NCBI RefSeq assembly: GCF_023618015.1
Contig: NZ_JAJKBJ010000011.1
Coordinates: forward strand, 1 to 64,000
Direction of reading: 5' to 3'
DNA from: Legionella maioricensis
GTDB taxonomy: Bacteria; Pseudomonadota; Gammaproteobacteria; Legionellales; Legionellaceae
DNA: 64,000 nucleotides
Shown here: positions 28,542-37,902 of the stretch, one piece after another
Layout: every line of letters starts with the position of its first letter
Numbering within the stretch: position 1 is the first letter of the stretch
The notes under the pieces: generated by a model
Database searches by the model: none
The model's input: only the letters and a program-made list of their open reading frames with translations
Told to the model about the DNA's origin: nothing
Made by a program: the position numbers and the translations under genes

Positions 28542-29840
28542 CTACAAGCCTTTTCCAGGGTTTTCCAGACTTAAAATTCCAGTATTGAAATCATAAGCAA
28601 AAATCTCCGCATACCGCCCCCAATCAATCATCGTACGTAACACGCGATCGGCTTCTTTCTCGCTTAAATAATCTTCCAATTTACTCAAAAAACGCTCTTC
28701 AGAAACTCTATGCCCTACTTTTTCATCTAATACCCTGCGAATGTAGCGGGCAAGAGGTACTTTTTCCAAAAGCCTTTGTGCAAATAACCGTTTGCGCTCT
28801 TGCAGATCTGCTTCAGAAAATTGTTTTCCCAAGTCGCTTAATTGAATATCGCCAGCAGAAACCTTGGCAAAGCCGAGTATTTCTAAAGTTTCAAGAATAG
28901 GGAACAAATCATCAATATTCATCATGAGCTCATCAGCAAGCTCAGGTAAATCAATGCGTTCCTCAAAAGACTTCATGGTTTCAATCAAACCTGATAATTC
29001 AGAAGGTTCTACATCAGGCAAGCGATACCCCAACCCTATTTGACGCTCACGCTGAGCGCGCTGGGCTTTTTCTTTAGGTCCGGTGGTCATTAAGGTATAG
29101 ATTTTATCAACCAAAGCACGAAACTCAGGTGTTTCAGGATCGCGAGGTTGAGGCAAGGTAACAGGTAGTTCAGCACGAATGTATCCGGGATCGTTGCCGA
29201 AAATAACAATGCGATCAGCCAGAGTAGCGGCTTCCTCGATATTATGCGTCACTAATAAAATACCATTCGTATTCGTTTTCTTTTCTTTCCATAGTTCCAA
29301 CAAATCTGATTTCAGATTTTCCGCGGTAAGAACATCCAGAGCAGAAAAAGGCTCATCCATTAGTAACACGTCAGGATTAATCACTAAAGCACGAGCAAAA
29401 CCTACCCGCTGACGCATACCGCCAGATAATTCTTTAGGAAAAGCCGATTCAAACCCGTCCAGCCCAATGATGTCAATTGCTTCAATAGCTCTATGTCGTC
29501 GTTCATCACGGCTCACGCCTTGCGCTTCAAGACCCAGCTCTACATTTTCCAAAACATTAAGCCAGGGCATCAGAGCAAACGATTGAAAGACCATGGCGAT
29601 ACCGGCAACCGGTCGAGTCACCGGTTTTCCCCTATAGGTTACCGTTCCGCTGGAGGGGGCAATGAGTCCGGCGATAATTCGCAAAAGAGTAGATTTTCCC
29701 GAGCCGGATTTACCTAATAAAGCAACAATCTCCCCTTCCTGTAATTTAAAATTAACGTCTTCAAGCACCAGAAGGTCTTGAGTAGACGCTTTTTTAAATG
29801 ACTTTCGTAAATTTTCTATGGAAATAATAGTTTCAGACAT
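28542..29840 (-). CDS. ABC importer ATP-binding protein, NrtD/SsuB-type with C-terminal domain
   Basis: Energises an inner-membrane importer. The first 260 residues form an ABC ATPase of the nitrate/sulfonate/taurine class with Walker A GKSGSGKS, Q-loop FQSFALMPW, signature LSGGMRQR and Walker B VLLMDEPFSALD. The remaining 170 residues are an AAA-associated C-terminal domain rich in helices (ETMKSFEERIDLPELADEL) seen in some of these transporters. I place the start at the ATG at 29840, after GAGG; a longer frame has no site. It follows the permease gene by seven bases. The substrate is unknown and no binding protein lies alongside. Confidence 0.88.
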   Translation of the reverse strand: MSETIISIENLRKSFKKASTQDLLVLEDVNFKLQEGEIVALLGKSGSGKSTLLRIIAGLIAPSSGTVTYRGKPVTRPVAGIAMVFQSFALMPWLNVLENVELGLEAQGVSRDERRHRAIEAIDIIGLDGFESAFPKELSGGMRQRVGFARALVINPDVLLMDEPFSALDVLTAENLKSDLLELWKEKKTNTNGILLVTHNIEEAATLADRIVIFGNDPGYIRAELPVTLPQPRDPETPEFRALVDKIYTLMTTGPKEKAQRAQRERQIGLGYRLPDVEPSELSGLIETMKSFEERIDLPELADELMMNIDDLFPILETLEILGFAKVSAGDIQLSDLGKQFSEADLQERKRLFAQRLLEKVPLARYIRRVLDEKVGHRVSEERFLSKLEDYLSEKEADRVLRTMIDWGRYAEIFAYDFNTGILSLENPGKGL

Positions 29841-29847
29841 TGGAGCC

Positions 29848-31590
29848 TCAATTAAAATTAAATCGCTCTTCCGCCAAGCGATAAAGCGGACGCCAAATGA
29901 GATGATTGAAGGCCAGAACATAAAGACACATCATCGCTGTACCCAAAGCAATTTGCGGGAAATCCCCTGCTGTAGTACTGGCCTGTATGTACTCGCCTAA
30001 ACCGGTAGCTTTGAGCGTTACATTCCCCCAACTAACCCATTCAGCCACAATACTGGCGTTCCATGCCCCACCAGCAGCAGTGATTGCGCCGGTAATATAA
30101 AAAGGAAAAATTCCGGGCAATGCGAGTCTTTTCCACCAAATCCATCCTTTTAAACCGAAGTTATCTGCGGCAAGATACAATTCACGTGGAATGGTGGAAG
30201 CTCCGGCGATCACATTAAATAAAATATACCATTGTGTACCAAGAATCATGAGAGGGGTCACCCAAATTTCCACACTTAAATTAAACTTTACTATGGCGAT
30301 GACAAATAAAGGATAAAATAAATTGGCAGGAAAAGCGGCGACAAACTGCACGACCGGCTGTATTTTTTGAGCTATGCGGGGTCTTAAGCCTATCCATACT
30401 CCCACCGGAATCCATATTAAAGAGCTGATGACGATTAAAACAATAACCCGAGTCCCTGTCGCTGCTCCCAGCAAAAATACATGCAAAATATCACTGGCTT
30501 TCAATTCAGCAAGGATGAATCTTAATAAAAACCATCCCCCACTGAGAATACACAATAGAATGGCGGCGCCCCAAAATCGGTCCAGACGCTTCTGCTTTTT
30601 TAAGTCTATTTCTTTTACAGCTTTTGGCTCACTGATTCTAAGCCATCGTGCATTGACAAAGGCATCCGTGAATACCCCCATGGCTTTAGTAAAGCGCTTC
30701 ATTAATCGGCTTCCCCGGATCAAATCAATTAACCAGGATTGATATTCTGCCTCATCCGGTGATTGCTCTACTTTAAACTTTTCAGACCAGGCAATTAATG
30801 GTCGGAACAATATCTGATCATATAAGAAAATAACGATCATCATGGCTAATATGGCATAACCCACCGCATGCAGATCTTTTTGTTGTATCGCCAAAGCAAT
30901 ATAAGATCCGACACCGGGCAATCTTATATTTTGATGGGCAACTGAAATTGCCTCAGATAACACCACGAAAAACCAACTTGCAGACATGGATATCATCATA
31001 TTCCATAATAGTCCCGACATGGAAAAAGGAACCTCCATTTTCCAGAAACGTTGCCAGGCGGAAAGACGAAACATGGAAGATACTTCTTTCAGATCATGAG
31101 GAATTGTTTTTAAAGATTGATAAAATCCAAAAGTCATATTCCATACTTGAGCACAAAAAATAGCAAAAATAGAAGCGCACTCAGGTCCTAGTAAACTATT
31201 GGGGAAAAGATGAATGAACCCCGTAACGGTAATTGACAAAAAACTAAGCACGGGGATGGATTGCAGAATATCAATGGCCGGAATAATAATCTGTTCAGCC
31301 CGCCGGTTTTTAGCAGCCAAGGCACCAATAATAAAAGTAAAGACTATAGAAAAAATCAAGGCAATAAACAGGCGTAATACCGTGCGCAAGGCGTAAAAAG
31401 GGAGATTGGAAGGAGCCAGAGAAATAGGTATAGGCTCGCCCAATTGATAAGGCGTTGCCATTTGTGAGCCAGCCCATCCCAGAAAAAATAAAACTGAAAA
31501 AACGATAAGCAGCAAAAGAATATCCCAGCGATTAATAAATCGACCGACTTTATCAGGATTGGCGAAATAAAAACGGCTGTTAGGCACCAT
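29848..31590 (-). CDS. Fused double-domain ABC importer permease
   Basis: A 580-aa inner-membrane protein with two BPD_transp_1 permease domains in one chain. The first (about 75-270) has an EAA-like loop around LKEVSSMFRLSAWQRFWKMEVPFSM. The second (about 360-570) has one around PRELYLAADNFGLKGWIWWKRLALPGI. The two halves would form the whole transmembrane pore for the ATPase gene that follows. The closest class is the nitrate/sulfonate/bicarbonate family. It is the first gene of a two-gene operon lacking a substrate-binding protein gene. Confidence 0.88.
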   Translation of the reverse strand: MVPNSRFYFANPDKVGRFINRWDILLLLIVFSVLFFLGWAGSQMATPYQLGEPIPISLAPSNLPFYALRTVLRLFIALIFSIVFTFIIGALAAKNRRAEQIIIPAIDILQSIPVLSFLSITVTGFIHLFPNSLLGPECASIFAIFCAQVWNMTFGFYQSLKTIPHDLKEVSSMFRLSAWQRFWKMEVPFSMSGLLWNMMISMSASWFFVVLSEAISVAHQNIRLPGVGSYIALAIQQKDLHAVGYAILAMMIVIFLYDQILFRPLIAWSEKFKVEQSPDEAEYQSWLIDLIRGSRLMKRFTKAMGVFTDAFVNARWLRISEPKAVKEIDLKKQKRLDRFWGAAILLCILSGGWFLLRFILAELKASDILHVFLLGAATGTRVIVLIVISSLIWIPVGVWIGLRPRIAQKIQPVVQFVAAFPANLFYPLFVIAIVKFNLSVEIWVTPLMILGTQWYILFNVIAGASTIPRELYLAADNFGLKGWIWWKRLALPGIFPFYITGAITAAGGAWNASIVAEWVSWGNVTLKATGLGEYIQASTTAGDFPQIALGTAMMCLYVLAFNHLIWRPLYRLAEERFNFN

Positions 31591-31860
31591 ACTCTCTCAC
31601 ATTATTTATCTGAATTATTAAGGGCTGCTCTCATTTTTTGCCAGATATTTTAATTGGCAAAAAAATGGTCTGGAACCATGTCAGTTTCGGAGAAGAATTT
31701 ATTCCCCCTCGGAACATAACGACGGCACCTTATCCTGAACACTATAAAATACCATAAATACAGGTTTATCGATACCTGAGAACACCGCAATCAGGCAGTA
31801 TTAACCTCACAAGAAAATAAAATATGAATAAATATTGAACTTTATTGCACATCACGTGTC

Positions 31861-31866
31861 TATACT
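31861..31866 (+). promoter_or_regulatory. Candidate -10 box (TATACT) of a small RNA
   Basis: TATACT lies five bases before the predicted 5' end of the structured RNA. The -35 is not clear: TTGAAC lies 20 bases upstream, further than optimal. Confidence 0.4.
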
Positions 31867-31870
31867 TGTG

Positions 31871-31985
31871 AGCGTTCTCCCCCGGATGCTCTACCCCGCT
31901 TTCCCCTCTTTATGCGGGGTGATGTCTGAATATAATTTATTCAGACACATAATTTTGCCCCGGTACCTTAACCGGGGATTTTTTT
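31871..31985 (+). ncRNA. Candidate small RNA with three stem-loops
   Basis: After a possible promoter, about 115 nt can fold into three hairpins: SL1 (ACCCCGC 31893-31899 with GCGGGGT 31914-31920, pyrimidine-rich loop TTTCCCCTCTTTAT), SL2 (TGTCTGAATA 31923-31932 with TATTCAGACA 31938-31947) and SL3 (CCCCGGT 31958-31964 with ACCGGGG 31971-31977) followed by a T-run. An unpaired CTCCCCC lies before SL1. The C/U-rich stretches could pair with Shine-Dalgarno sequences. The three-loop layout recalls the RocC-bound RocR RNA of L. pneumophila, but I cannot confirm identity. It could also be a leader of the following gene, although SL3 looks terminating. Confidence 0.6.
31958..31985 (+). terminator. 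Rho-independent terminator
   Basis: Seven-bp GC-rich stem CCCCGGT/ACCGGGG with a six-base loop, followed by A and then seven T residues and a G. A textbook intrinsic terminator, pointing plus-strand, upstream of the IcmL-like gene. Confidence 0.85.
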
Positions 31986-32040
31986 GTCTGCAAAAAATAG
32001 TTACACTGCAGTATATGACTCAATAATAATGAAGGTAGTT

Positions 32041-32571
32041 ATGTTTAAGAAAATTCATCACCTGTCTGGTCTGATACTGTTTCTCTTTGCTCAGCTTGAT
32101 TATGCAACCCCGGATAGAACCCAGGTAGCAGTCTGGGCTAATGAAGCCATTATTGCCACCTATACCTATAACTATAAAACGTACCTGCAACAACAAAAAG
32201 ACATTGCCAAATATTTTACTGCTGATGGCTGGATAGCCTATAGCAAAGCTCTTAACGCTTCGAAACTACCCGAGGCAGTTCAAAAAAACTCCTACGATGT
32301 CACCGCAGTAGCAACACACCCCCCAAAGATTATCACTTTTGACCCTACTCATTGGCAGGCCATTATGCCAATATTGGTGGTGTATCAAAATCCGCAATAT
32401 CAACAGCGGCAAAATCTAAAAGTAGTTGTGAATTTTACGGTGGCTCCGACAGGCCAGGGGGTACGAGGTTTAAGTATTACCAGTCTGCAATCTACCGTAA
32501 CTGAACCGCCCTGCCAATGTCCCAATAAAGAAGCAACAGATCCAGCTAGCCCAGGAGCCGGAAAATCATAA
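32041..32571 (+). CDS. IcmL/DotI-like exported protein
   Basis: A 176-aa protein with an N-terminal hydrophobic signal (LSGLILFLFAQLDYA), then an IcmL/DotI-type domain: WANEAIIATYTYNYKTYLQQQ, AKYFTADGWIAYSKAL, a WQAIMPILVVYQN strand and a NLKVVVNFTVAPTG strand. DotI/IcmL proper is an inner-membrane component of the Dot/Icm type IVB secretion system; this paralogue lies outside any dot/icm cluster and its C-terminus is short, with CQC and Ser/Pro-rich residues. The start is the ATG at 32041, five bases after GAAGG; upstream in-frame starts lie inside the terminator region. Its 3' end overlaps the convergent DUF3592 gene by 26 bp. Confidence 0.8.
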   Translation: MFKKIHHLSGLILFLFAQLDYATPDRTQVAVWANEAIIATYTYNYKTYLQQQKDIAKYFTADGWIAYSKALNASKLPEAVQKNSYDVTAVATHPPKIITFDPTHWQAIMPILVVYQNPQYQQRQNLKVVVNFTVAPTGQGVRGLSITSLQSTVTEPPCQCPNKEATDPASPGAGKS

Positions 32572-33010
32572 TACCAAGATGAATGACCAACATTGCTGCG
32601 ATTAAAAGCAAAATAATGTTTAATTTTGAGGGCATAGCCACATCTAAGGCAGATTGCTCGGGGTTATTGGGATTATAATAAACATCGATTTCTGCGTTTT
32701 CTTTATAAGCCACTGCAGCTTTATAAGCGATGAGGCGTGAATATTTACTATTGGGGCTATTGTGTTTGGTATCTAAAAATAAATGTTCCCCCACCAAATC
32801 TTTATCATATACTTGATAAGAGTATTCAATTTTGGGCCAAATGCTATGGCCCTGTTCTACCCATTCACAACTCGTGATCCGGCCTTTAACTTTTAACCAG
32901 GATTGAGCCTGTAAGAGCGTTTTTCTGTCTCGCAAAAAATGGGACAACAGAATTAACAGAACAATTAACCACCCTATATCGAGCATCCATCGCCCATAAT
33001 GAAGTGCCAT
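32546..33010 (-). CDS. DUF3592-like membrane protein
   Basis: A 154-aa protein with a membrane helix near each end (IGWLIVLLILLSHFL and IILLLIAAMLVIHLGIMIF) and a beta-rich middle (WLKVKGRITSCEW, IEYSYQV, IDVYYNPNNPEQSAL). This is the layout of DUF3592 proteins, whose function is unknown. The ATG at 33010 is used, with GGATTGG eight bases upstream; a TTG at 33022 is the alternative. It converges with and overlaps the IcmL-like gene. Confidence 0.75.
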   Translation of the reverse strand: MALHYGRWMLDIGWLIVLLILLSHFLRDRKTLLQAQSWLKVKGRITSCEWVEQGHSIWPKIEYSYQVYDKDLVGEHLFLDTKHNSPNSKYSRLIAYKAAVAYKENAEIDVYYNPNNPEQSALDVAMPSKLNIILLLIAAMLVIHLGIMIFRLLG

Positions 33011-33148
33011 TATGATAACCAATCCGATAAATATACAGTATATAGTGATTTCAAATCATAATCATAGAAAAAGCCAAGAGGAAATCTCGCAAAATAAATC
33101 GCAATAGGTATAATCACATCAATCAGGGTGATAAAAAAAGGATTTGCA

Positions 33149-34231
33149 ATGATTGCTAAAACTCCACTTCATGCTACTCATCTGGCATGCGGCGCAAAAA
33201 TGGTTGATTTTCACGGTTGGGATATGCCGCTCCATTACGGCTCTCAATTAAACGAACATCACTTTGTCCGTCAAGATGCGGGAGTGTTTGATGTCTCCCA
33301 TATGACTATTGTTGATATTCTTGGTGCAGGTGGTCGTCAATTTCTCCGTAAACTGCTTACTAATGATGTCGATCAATTACTCCATAACGGCAAAGCCTTA
33401 TACAGCTGCATGTGTAATGAACATGGCGGTATCATTGATGATTTAATCGTCTATCAACGTGCTTCGGACAATTACCGAGTCGTTCTTAACTCCGCAACGC
33501 GTCAAAATGATATAGCCTGGATCCGCAAAAAGAGCGAAGGCTTTGCTGTGGGCTTACAAGAAAGACCAGAGCTTGCAATGCTCGCGGTTCAAGGCCCTGC
33601 GGCCGTAGCCAAGACCCTGGCGGTGTTGACCCCCGCGCAAATTGATGCGGTATCCACGCTAACCAACTTTGAATGTGTTGATGTAGAAAACTGGTTCTTT
33701 GCCCGCACAGGATATACTGGAGAGGATGGTTTAGAAATTATTGTCCCCAAAGAACTCGTCGCCTCACTCTGGACTAATTTATTGCAAGTAGGAGTAAAAC
33801 CCTGTGGACTTGCCGCTCGCGATACGCTTCGTATGGAGGCGGGTATGCTTCTTTACGGCCAAGATATGGATGAAACAACGACCCCTCTTGAATCAGGCCT
33901 GGCTTGGACCGTCAAGTGGGAGCCTGAAGATCGCGACTTTATTGGTATGGGTGCCTTATTTTCGCAAAAACAACAAGGTGTTGCGCGAAAACTGGTTGGC
34001 CTCACTTTATTAGGCAAAGGAATAATGCGACACGGCCAGAAAGTCATTATCGAAGGATGTTCTGATGGCATCATTACCAGCGGAGGCTATTCCCCAACCC
34101 TGGAGCAATCGATCGCTTTAGCTCGCGTACCGGTAGCCACTGGCGATCAAGTTTTGGTTGATATACGCGGTAAATTAATTCCTGCAAAAGTAGGAAAGCC
34201 GCGCTTTGTCAAACATGGAAAAGCAATTTGA
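33149..34231 (+). CDS. gcvT: Glycine cleavage T protein (aminomethyltransferase)
   Basis: Transfers the methylene group from the lipoyl arm of GcvH to tetrahydrofolate, releasing ammonia. The 360-aa protein starts KTPLHATHLACGAKMVDFHGWDMP, cited here only in part, and has FDVSHM, GYTGEDGLEI, GLAARDTLRMEAGMLLYG and the C-terminal GGYSPTLEQSIALA barrel. The ATG at 33149 has AAAAGGA six bases upstream; a GTG at 33128 lacks one. First gene of the gcv operon. No glycine riboswitch is recognisable in the leader. Confidence 0.95.
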   Translation: MIAKTPLHATHLACGAKMVDFHGWDMPLHYGSQLNEHHFVRQDAGVFDVSHMTIVDILGAGGRQFLRKLLTNDVDQLLHNGKALYSCMCNEHGGIIDDLIVYQRASDNYRVVLNSATRQNDIAWIRKKSEGFAVGLQERPELAMLAVQGPAAVAKTLAVLTPAQIDAVSTLTNFECVDVENWFFARTGYTGEDGLEIIVPKELVASLWTNLLQVGVKPCGLAARDTLRMEAGMLLYGQDMDETTTPLESGLAWTVKWEPEDRDFIGMGALFSQKQQGVARKLVGLTLLGKGIMRHGQKVIIEGCSDGIITSGGYSPTLEQSIALARVPVATGDQVLVDIRGKLIPAKVGKPRFVKHGKAI

Positions 34232-34274
34232 CTTTATCAAATAAATTAAGGCTATATAAAATAAGGATAATACA

Positions 34275-34652
34275 ATGAATGATTTGAAATTTACCGCCAC
34301 TCATGAATGGTTAAAAACAGAATCTGATGAAGTCACTATAGGAATTACCGATCACGCCCAACAATTACTGGGAGATATGGTGTTTGTTGAACTGCCTGAA
34401 ATTGGTGATGTAGTGAAGGCAGGAGAGGAATTAGGCGTCGTCGAATCCGTAAAGGCAGCATCTGACTTTTACGCCCCCATTAGTGGTGTAGTTACCGCCG
34501 TGAACACCACAATTATTGATAATCCAGCCCTGGTCAATTCAGATCCTTATAATGCTGGTTGGCTTGTCAAACTAAAGCCCAGTCACATCAATGAAATTAA
34601 TGACTTATTGAATGCTGACCAATATCAAAATGAGATAGCTGAGGATCATTAA
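34275..34652 (+). CDS. gcvH: Glycine cleavage H protein
   Basis: Lipoyl carrier protein of the glycine cleavage system that shuttles the aminomethyl group between the P, T and L proteins. The 125-aa length is standard. The lipoylation site is Lys60 in [20 protein letters not shown] lies upstream of the ATG. gcvPA starts two bases after its stop codon. Confidence 0.97.
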   Translation: MNDLKFTATHEWLKTESDEVTIGITDHAQQLLGDMVFVELPEIGDVVKAGEELGVVESVKAASDFYAPISGVVTAVNTTIIDNPALVNSDPYNAGWLVKLKPSHINEINDLLNADQYQNEIAEDH

Positions 34653-34654
34653 TC

Positions 34655-36034
34655 ATGCCGTTTATTCCACACACTCCTGAAGACACAAAAGAGATGCTGA
34701 CGTCGATTGGCGTCAATGATACCCAAGCTTTATTTGATGAAATCCCCGCATCATTACAATATGCAGGTTTTCAAAATATGCCTGCCGGCATCAATGAAAT
34801 GGATATGCTTAAGGAGGCGCAGAATTTAGCGAATAAAAACAGGAATGGTATTTGTTTTATTGGCGCAGGATGCTATGAGCATCATATTCCGGCCGTCGTG
34901 TGGGATATAGCCTCAAGAGGGGAGTTTTTAACCGCATACACCCCCTATCAGGCAGAAGCCAGTCAAGGTACCTTGCAATTATTGTATGAATATCAAACCA
35001 TGATTTGTGAATTGACGGGCATGGAAGTAGCGAATGCGTCGATGTACGATGGCGCCACTGCCTTAGCTGAAGCCGTTTTAATGGCGGTTCGCGTCAACAA
35101 ACACAGCAAAACGAATCGAGTACTGATTGCAGGAACTGTTCATCCCTTTTATCGTGAAACTATTGAGACTGTAGTCCGTAATCAGCATATCGAAGTCACC
35201 ACACTTCCATTTGATGAGCAACAAGGCATCACCCCGCTTTCAGCATTAAAACAATATGCTGGGGAAGACATCACTGCCCTGGTTATTGCCCAACCTAATT
35301 TTTTTGGTTGTCTGGAACAAGTCGATGAGCTCAGTGATTGGGCCCATGAAAATAAAACAATTAGTGTCGCCTGTGTTAATCCAATATCGCTGGCGCTGTT
35401 AAAACCTCCAGGATTATGGGGAAAGCATGGTGTGGATATCGTTTGTGGAGAAGGCCAGCCTTTAGGTTCTCCTATGGCTTCTGGTGGACCTTATTTTGGT
35501 TTTTTAAGTACTCGCCTGGCTCACGTAAGACAAATGCCAGGGCGTCTGATCGGCCGCACGGTGGATAAAGACGGTAAAATCGGCTTTAGCCTCACTTTGC
35601 AGGCACGCGAACAACACATAAGACGCGCTAAGGCAACCTCGAATATCTGTACCAATCAGGGATTACTGGTTACCGCAGCCACCATTCATATGAGCCTCCT
35701 GGGCGCTGAAGGTTTGCGCCAGGTAGCAAGCCAATGTCATCAAAATACCCATGAGCTAATTGAGGCTTTAACTCAAATTGAAGGGGTAGAGCTGGTTTTT
35801 AATGCCCCTTATTTTCATGAGGCATTAATCAAACTCAATCAACCGGTTGAAAAGGTACTCTCTCAGTTGGCAGATGCAGGAATTGCTGGAGGTTATGCCC
35901 CCGCTGCCCATTACTCACAACTGGCCAATACACTGCTGGTTTGTGCTACTGAGATGCGTACCCACGATGACATTGCACACTATACTGATGCATTAAAAAC
36001 CATTATGAGTAAGCGAGGTGCCCCATGTTCATAA
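34655..36034 (+). CDS. gcvPA: Glycine dehydrogenase subunit 1 (P protein, alpha)
   Basis: First half of the PLP-dependent glycine decarboxylase in organisms where P protein is split. The 459-aa protein has the family's FIPHTPEDTKEML start, the YTPYQAEASQGTLQLLYEYQT segment (cited in part) and the MASGGPYFGFL region. It lacks the PLP lysine, which is supplied by the GcvPB subunit. It overlaps the following yciI-like gene by 10 bp, which implies tight co-expression. Confidence 0.95.
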   Translation: MPFIPHTPEDTKEMLTSIGVNDTQALFDEIPASLQYAGFQNMPAGINEMDMLKEAQNLANKNRNGICFIGAGCYEHHIPAVVWDIASRGEFLTAYTPYQAEASQGTLQLLYEYQTMICELTGMEVANASMYDGATALAEAVLMAVRVNKHSKTNRVLIAGTVHPFYRETIETVVRNQHIEVTTLPFDEQQGITPLSALKQYAGEDITALVIAQPNFFGCLEQVDELSDWAHENKTISVACVNPISLALLKPPGLWGKHGVDIVCGEGQPLGSPMASGGPYFGFLSTRLAHVRQMPGRLIGRTVDKDGKIGFSLTLQAREQHIRRAKATSNICTNQGLLVTAATIHMSLLGAEGLRQVASQCHQNTHELIEALTQIEGVELVFNAPYFHEALIKLNQPVEKVLSQLADAGIAGGYAPAAHYSQLANTLLVCATEMRTHDDIAHYTDALKTIMSKRGAPCS

Positions 36035-36333
36035 TCCAATTAACCTATTTAACGCCCATGAATGAAGTGGATAAATACTTGCAAGCCCATAGAGAGTTCC
36101 TTGATTATTATTACAAACAAGGCTTATTAGTGGCTTCCGGTCCAATGAAACCTAGAACCGGTGGAATTATTATTGCAGCGACCAATGACAGGGCTTACTT
36201 GGAATCCATATTTAAAAAAGACCCCTATTATCTGGCAGAGATCGCCGAGTACCAATTTATTGAATTCACCCCGGTTAAACACCGAGACGAACTCAAAGAA
36301 CTTATTCAAAAAACGGAAGGCAAATTATGTTGA
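36025..36333 (+). CDS. YciI-family protein inside the gcv operon
   Basis: A 102-aa small alpha/beta protein with the YciI-like ferredoxin fold pattern: FIIQLTYL, a [16 protein letters not shown] helix with the conserved His, SGPMKP and a [17 protein letters not shown] segment. YciI-type proteins are thought to be small enzymes or binding proteins; one relative is a dehalogenase-like chlorohydroxyquinol enzyme, so general acid-base chemistry on small molecules is possible. It overlaps gcvPA by 10 bp and gcvPB by 7 bp, so it is made together with the glycine decarboxylase. Why is unknown. Confidence 0.85.
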   Translation: MFIIQLTYLTPMNEVDKYLQAHREFLDYYYKQGLLVASGPMKPRTGGIIIAATNDRAYLESIFKKDPYYLAEIAEYQFIEFTPVKHRDELKELIQKTEGKLC

Positions 36334-37793
36334 TCTTTGAATTATCCAAAGCAAAGCGTCAGGCAACCGCCCAAGCACCCAAAATTTTGAAAAGTAAATA
36401 TGAAATTCCTGCAGCTTTTCAGCGAAAAAATCCGCCAAGAATGCCGGCTTGTTCTGAATTACAAGTTGTAAGACACTTTACCCGCCTCTCTCATAAAAAT
36501 TTTTCCATAGACACTAATTTTTATCCGCTGGGCTCTTGTACCATGAAATATAATCCACGGGGTGTGCATAAGGCTGCGTCAATTGCCGGCTTTATCAACC
36601 GTCATCCCTTGGCCCCGGAAGAGGAAAGCCAAGGCTTTCTGGAGTCTATTTACCGCCTGCAAAACAACATCGCTGAAATTACTGGCATGGCTGGAGTATC
36701 GTTAACCCCCATGGCGGGCTCCCAAGGTGAGTTTGCCGGTGTGGCGATGATAAAAGCTTATCATCAATCGCGCGGTGATACTGCTCGAGATGAAATGCTT
36801 ATCCCTGATGCCGCCCATGGCACCAACCCCGCCTCCGCGGTGATGTGCGGATTTAAGGTAGTAGAAATTGCTACAGATAAAGATGGCGACATCCATCTGG
36901 AAGAACTAAAAAGTAAAATAGGCCCCAGAACTGCGGGAATTATGCTGACTAATCCCTCAACGCTGGGATTATTTATGCGCCAGATCAAAGAAATAGCTGC
37001 CTTGGTACATCAAGCGGGCGGTTTATTGTACTATGATGGCGCTAACCTGAATGCGATTTTAGGTAAAGTAAGACCCGGAGATATGGGCTTTGACGTCATG
37101 CATTTAAATTTACATAAAACATTTGCGACTCCTCATGGTGGAGGAGGTCCAGGAGCGGGCCCGGTTGCTGTAGGTAAACGTCTCATTCCTTTTATGCCGC
37201 TTCCTGTAGTAAAGAAAACTGATTCGGGATATCAATGGGCAACGCGGCAAGATTACCCACAAAGTATAGGTCGTCTGTCTTGCTTTATGGGTAATGCAGG
37301 AATTTTACTGCGCGCCTACTTTTACATGCGACTATTGGGCAAGGAAGGTTTATTGCGCGTGTCAGAATACGCCACGCTTAATGCTAATTATTTACTTAAA
37401 GAATTAGCTAAAGCAGGATTTACTCCTGCTTATCCGGACAGAAGAGCTTCTCACGAGTTTATTCTCACCTTAAGCCCCGAAAAGAAAGCCTACGGAGTGT
37501 CCGCCATGGATCTGGCAAAACGACTACTGGATTATGGTGTTCATGCGCCAACGACTTATTTCCCTTTACTTGTTCCAGAATGTCTGCTGATAGAGCCCAC
37601 TGAAACAGAAAGTAAAGAAGAGTTGGATGCGTTTATTCATACCATGAAAAACATCAGACAAGAAGCTATGAATAATCCTAATCTACTCAAAGAAGCACCT
37701 CATACATTGCCCGTCAAACGACTTGATGATGTTAAAGCGGCCCGTGAGTTGGATTTAAATTATTTCACCCCCAAAGAAGCCTTATCTGACTAA
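36327..37793 (+). CDS. gcvPB: Glycine dehydrogenase subunit 2 (P protein, beta)
   Basis: PLP-bearing half of glycine decarboxylase. The 488-aa protein carries the cofactor lysine Lys264 in [17 protein letters not shown], plus [13 protein letters not shown] near the N-terminus and the [12 protein letters not shown] and [12 protein letters not shown] motifs. It completes the operon gcvT-gcvH-gcvPA-yciI-gcvPB; the L protein (lipoamide dehydrogenase) is not here. A 10-bp-stem hairpin follows. Confidence 0.96.
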   Translation: MLIFELSKAKRQATAQAPKILKSKYEIPAAFQRKNPPRMPACSELQVVRHFTRLSHKNFSIDTNFYPLGSCTMKYNPRGVHKAASIAGFINRHPLAPEEESQGFLESIYRLQNNIAEITGMAGVSLTPMAGSQGEFAGVAMIKAYHQSRGDTARDEMLIPDAAHGTNPASAVMCGFKVVEIATDKDGDIHLEELKSKIGPRTAGIMLTNPSTLGLFMRQIKEIAALVHQAGGLLYYDGANLNAILGKVRPGDMGFDVMHLNLHKTFATPHGGGGPGAGPVAVGKRLIPFMPLPVVKKTDSGYQWATRQDYPQSIGRLSCFMGNAGILLRAYFYMRLLGKEGLLRVSEYATLNANYLLKELAKAGFTPAYPDRRASHEFILTLSPEKKAYGVSAMDLAKRLLDYGVHAPTTYFPLLVPECLLIEPTETESKEELDAFIHTMKNIRQEAMNNPNLLKEAPHTLPVKRLDDVKAARELDLNYFTPKEALSD

Positions 37794-37809
37794 TATGAGT
37801 CACCATTCG

Positions 37810-37846
37810 CCAACCTATACTCCATTATTGATAGGCTATAGGTTGG
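37810..37846 (+). terminator. Hairpin after gcvPB
   Basis: CCAACCTATA (37810-37819) pairs perfectly with TATAGGTTGG (37837-37846). There is no T-run, so termination would need another factor; the location 17 bases after the stop suits a transcript end. Confidence 0.45.
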
Positions 37847-37902
37847 TTGCAACACTCCTAGAGAGCTCTCAACAGACTCAAGAATAATCCTGATCTAAAT
37901 AA

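Noticed and set aside
33023-33148. Glycine riboswitch before gcvT
   Set aside because: The short leader lacks the two-aptamer glycine motif and any terminator hairpin.
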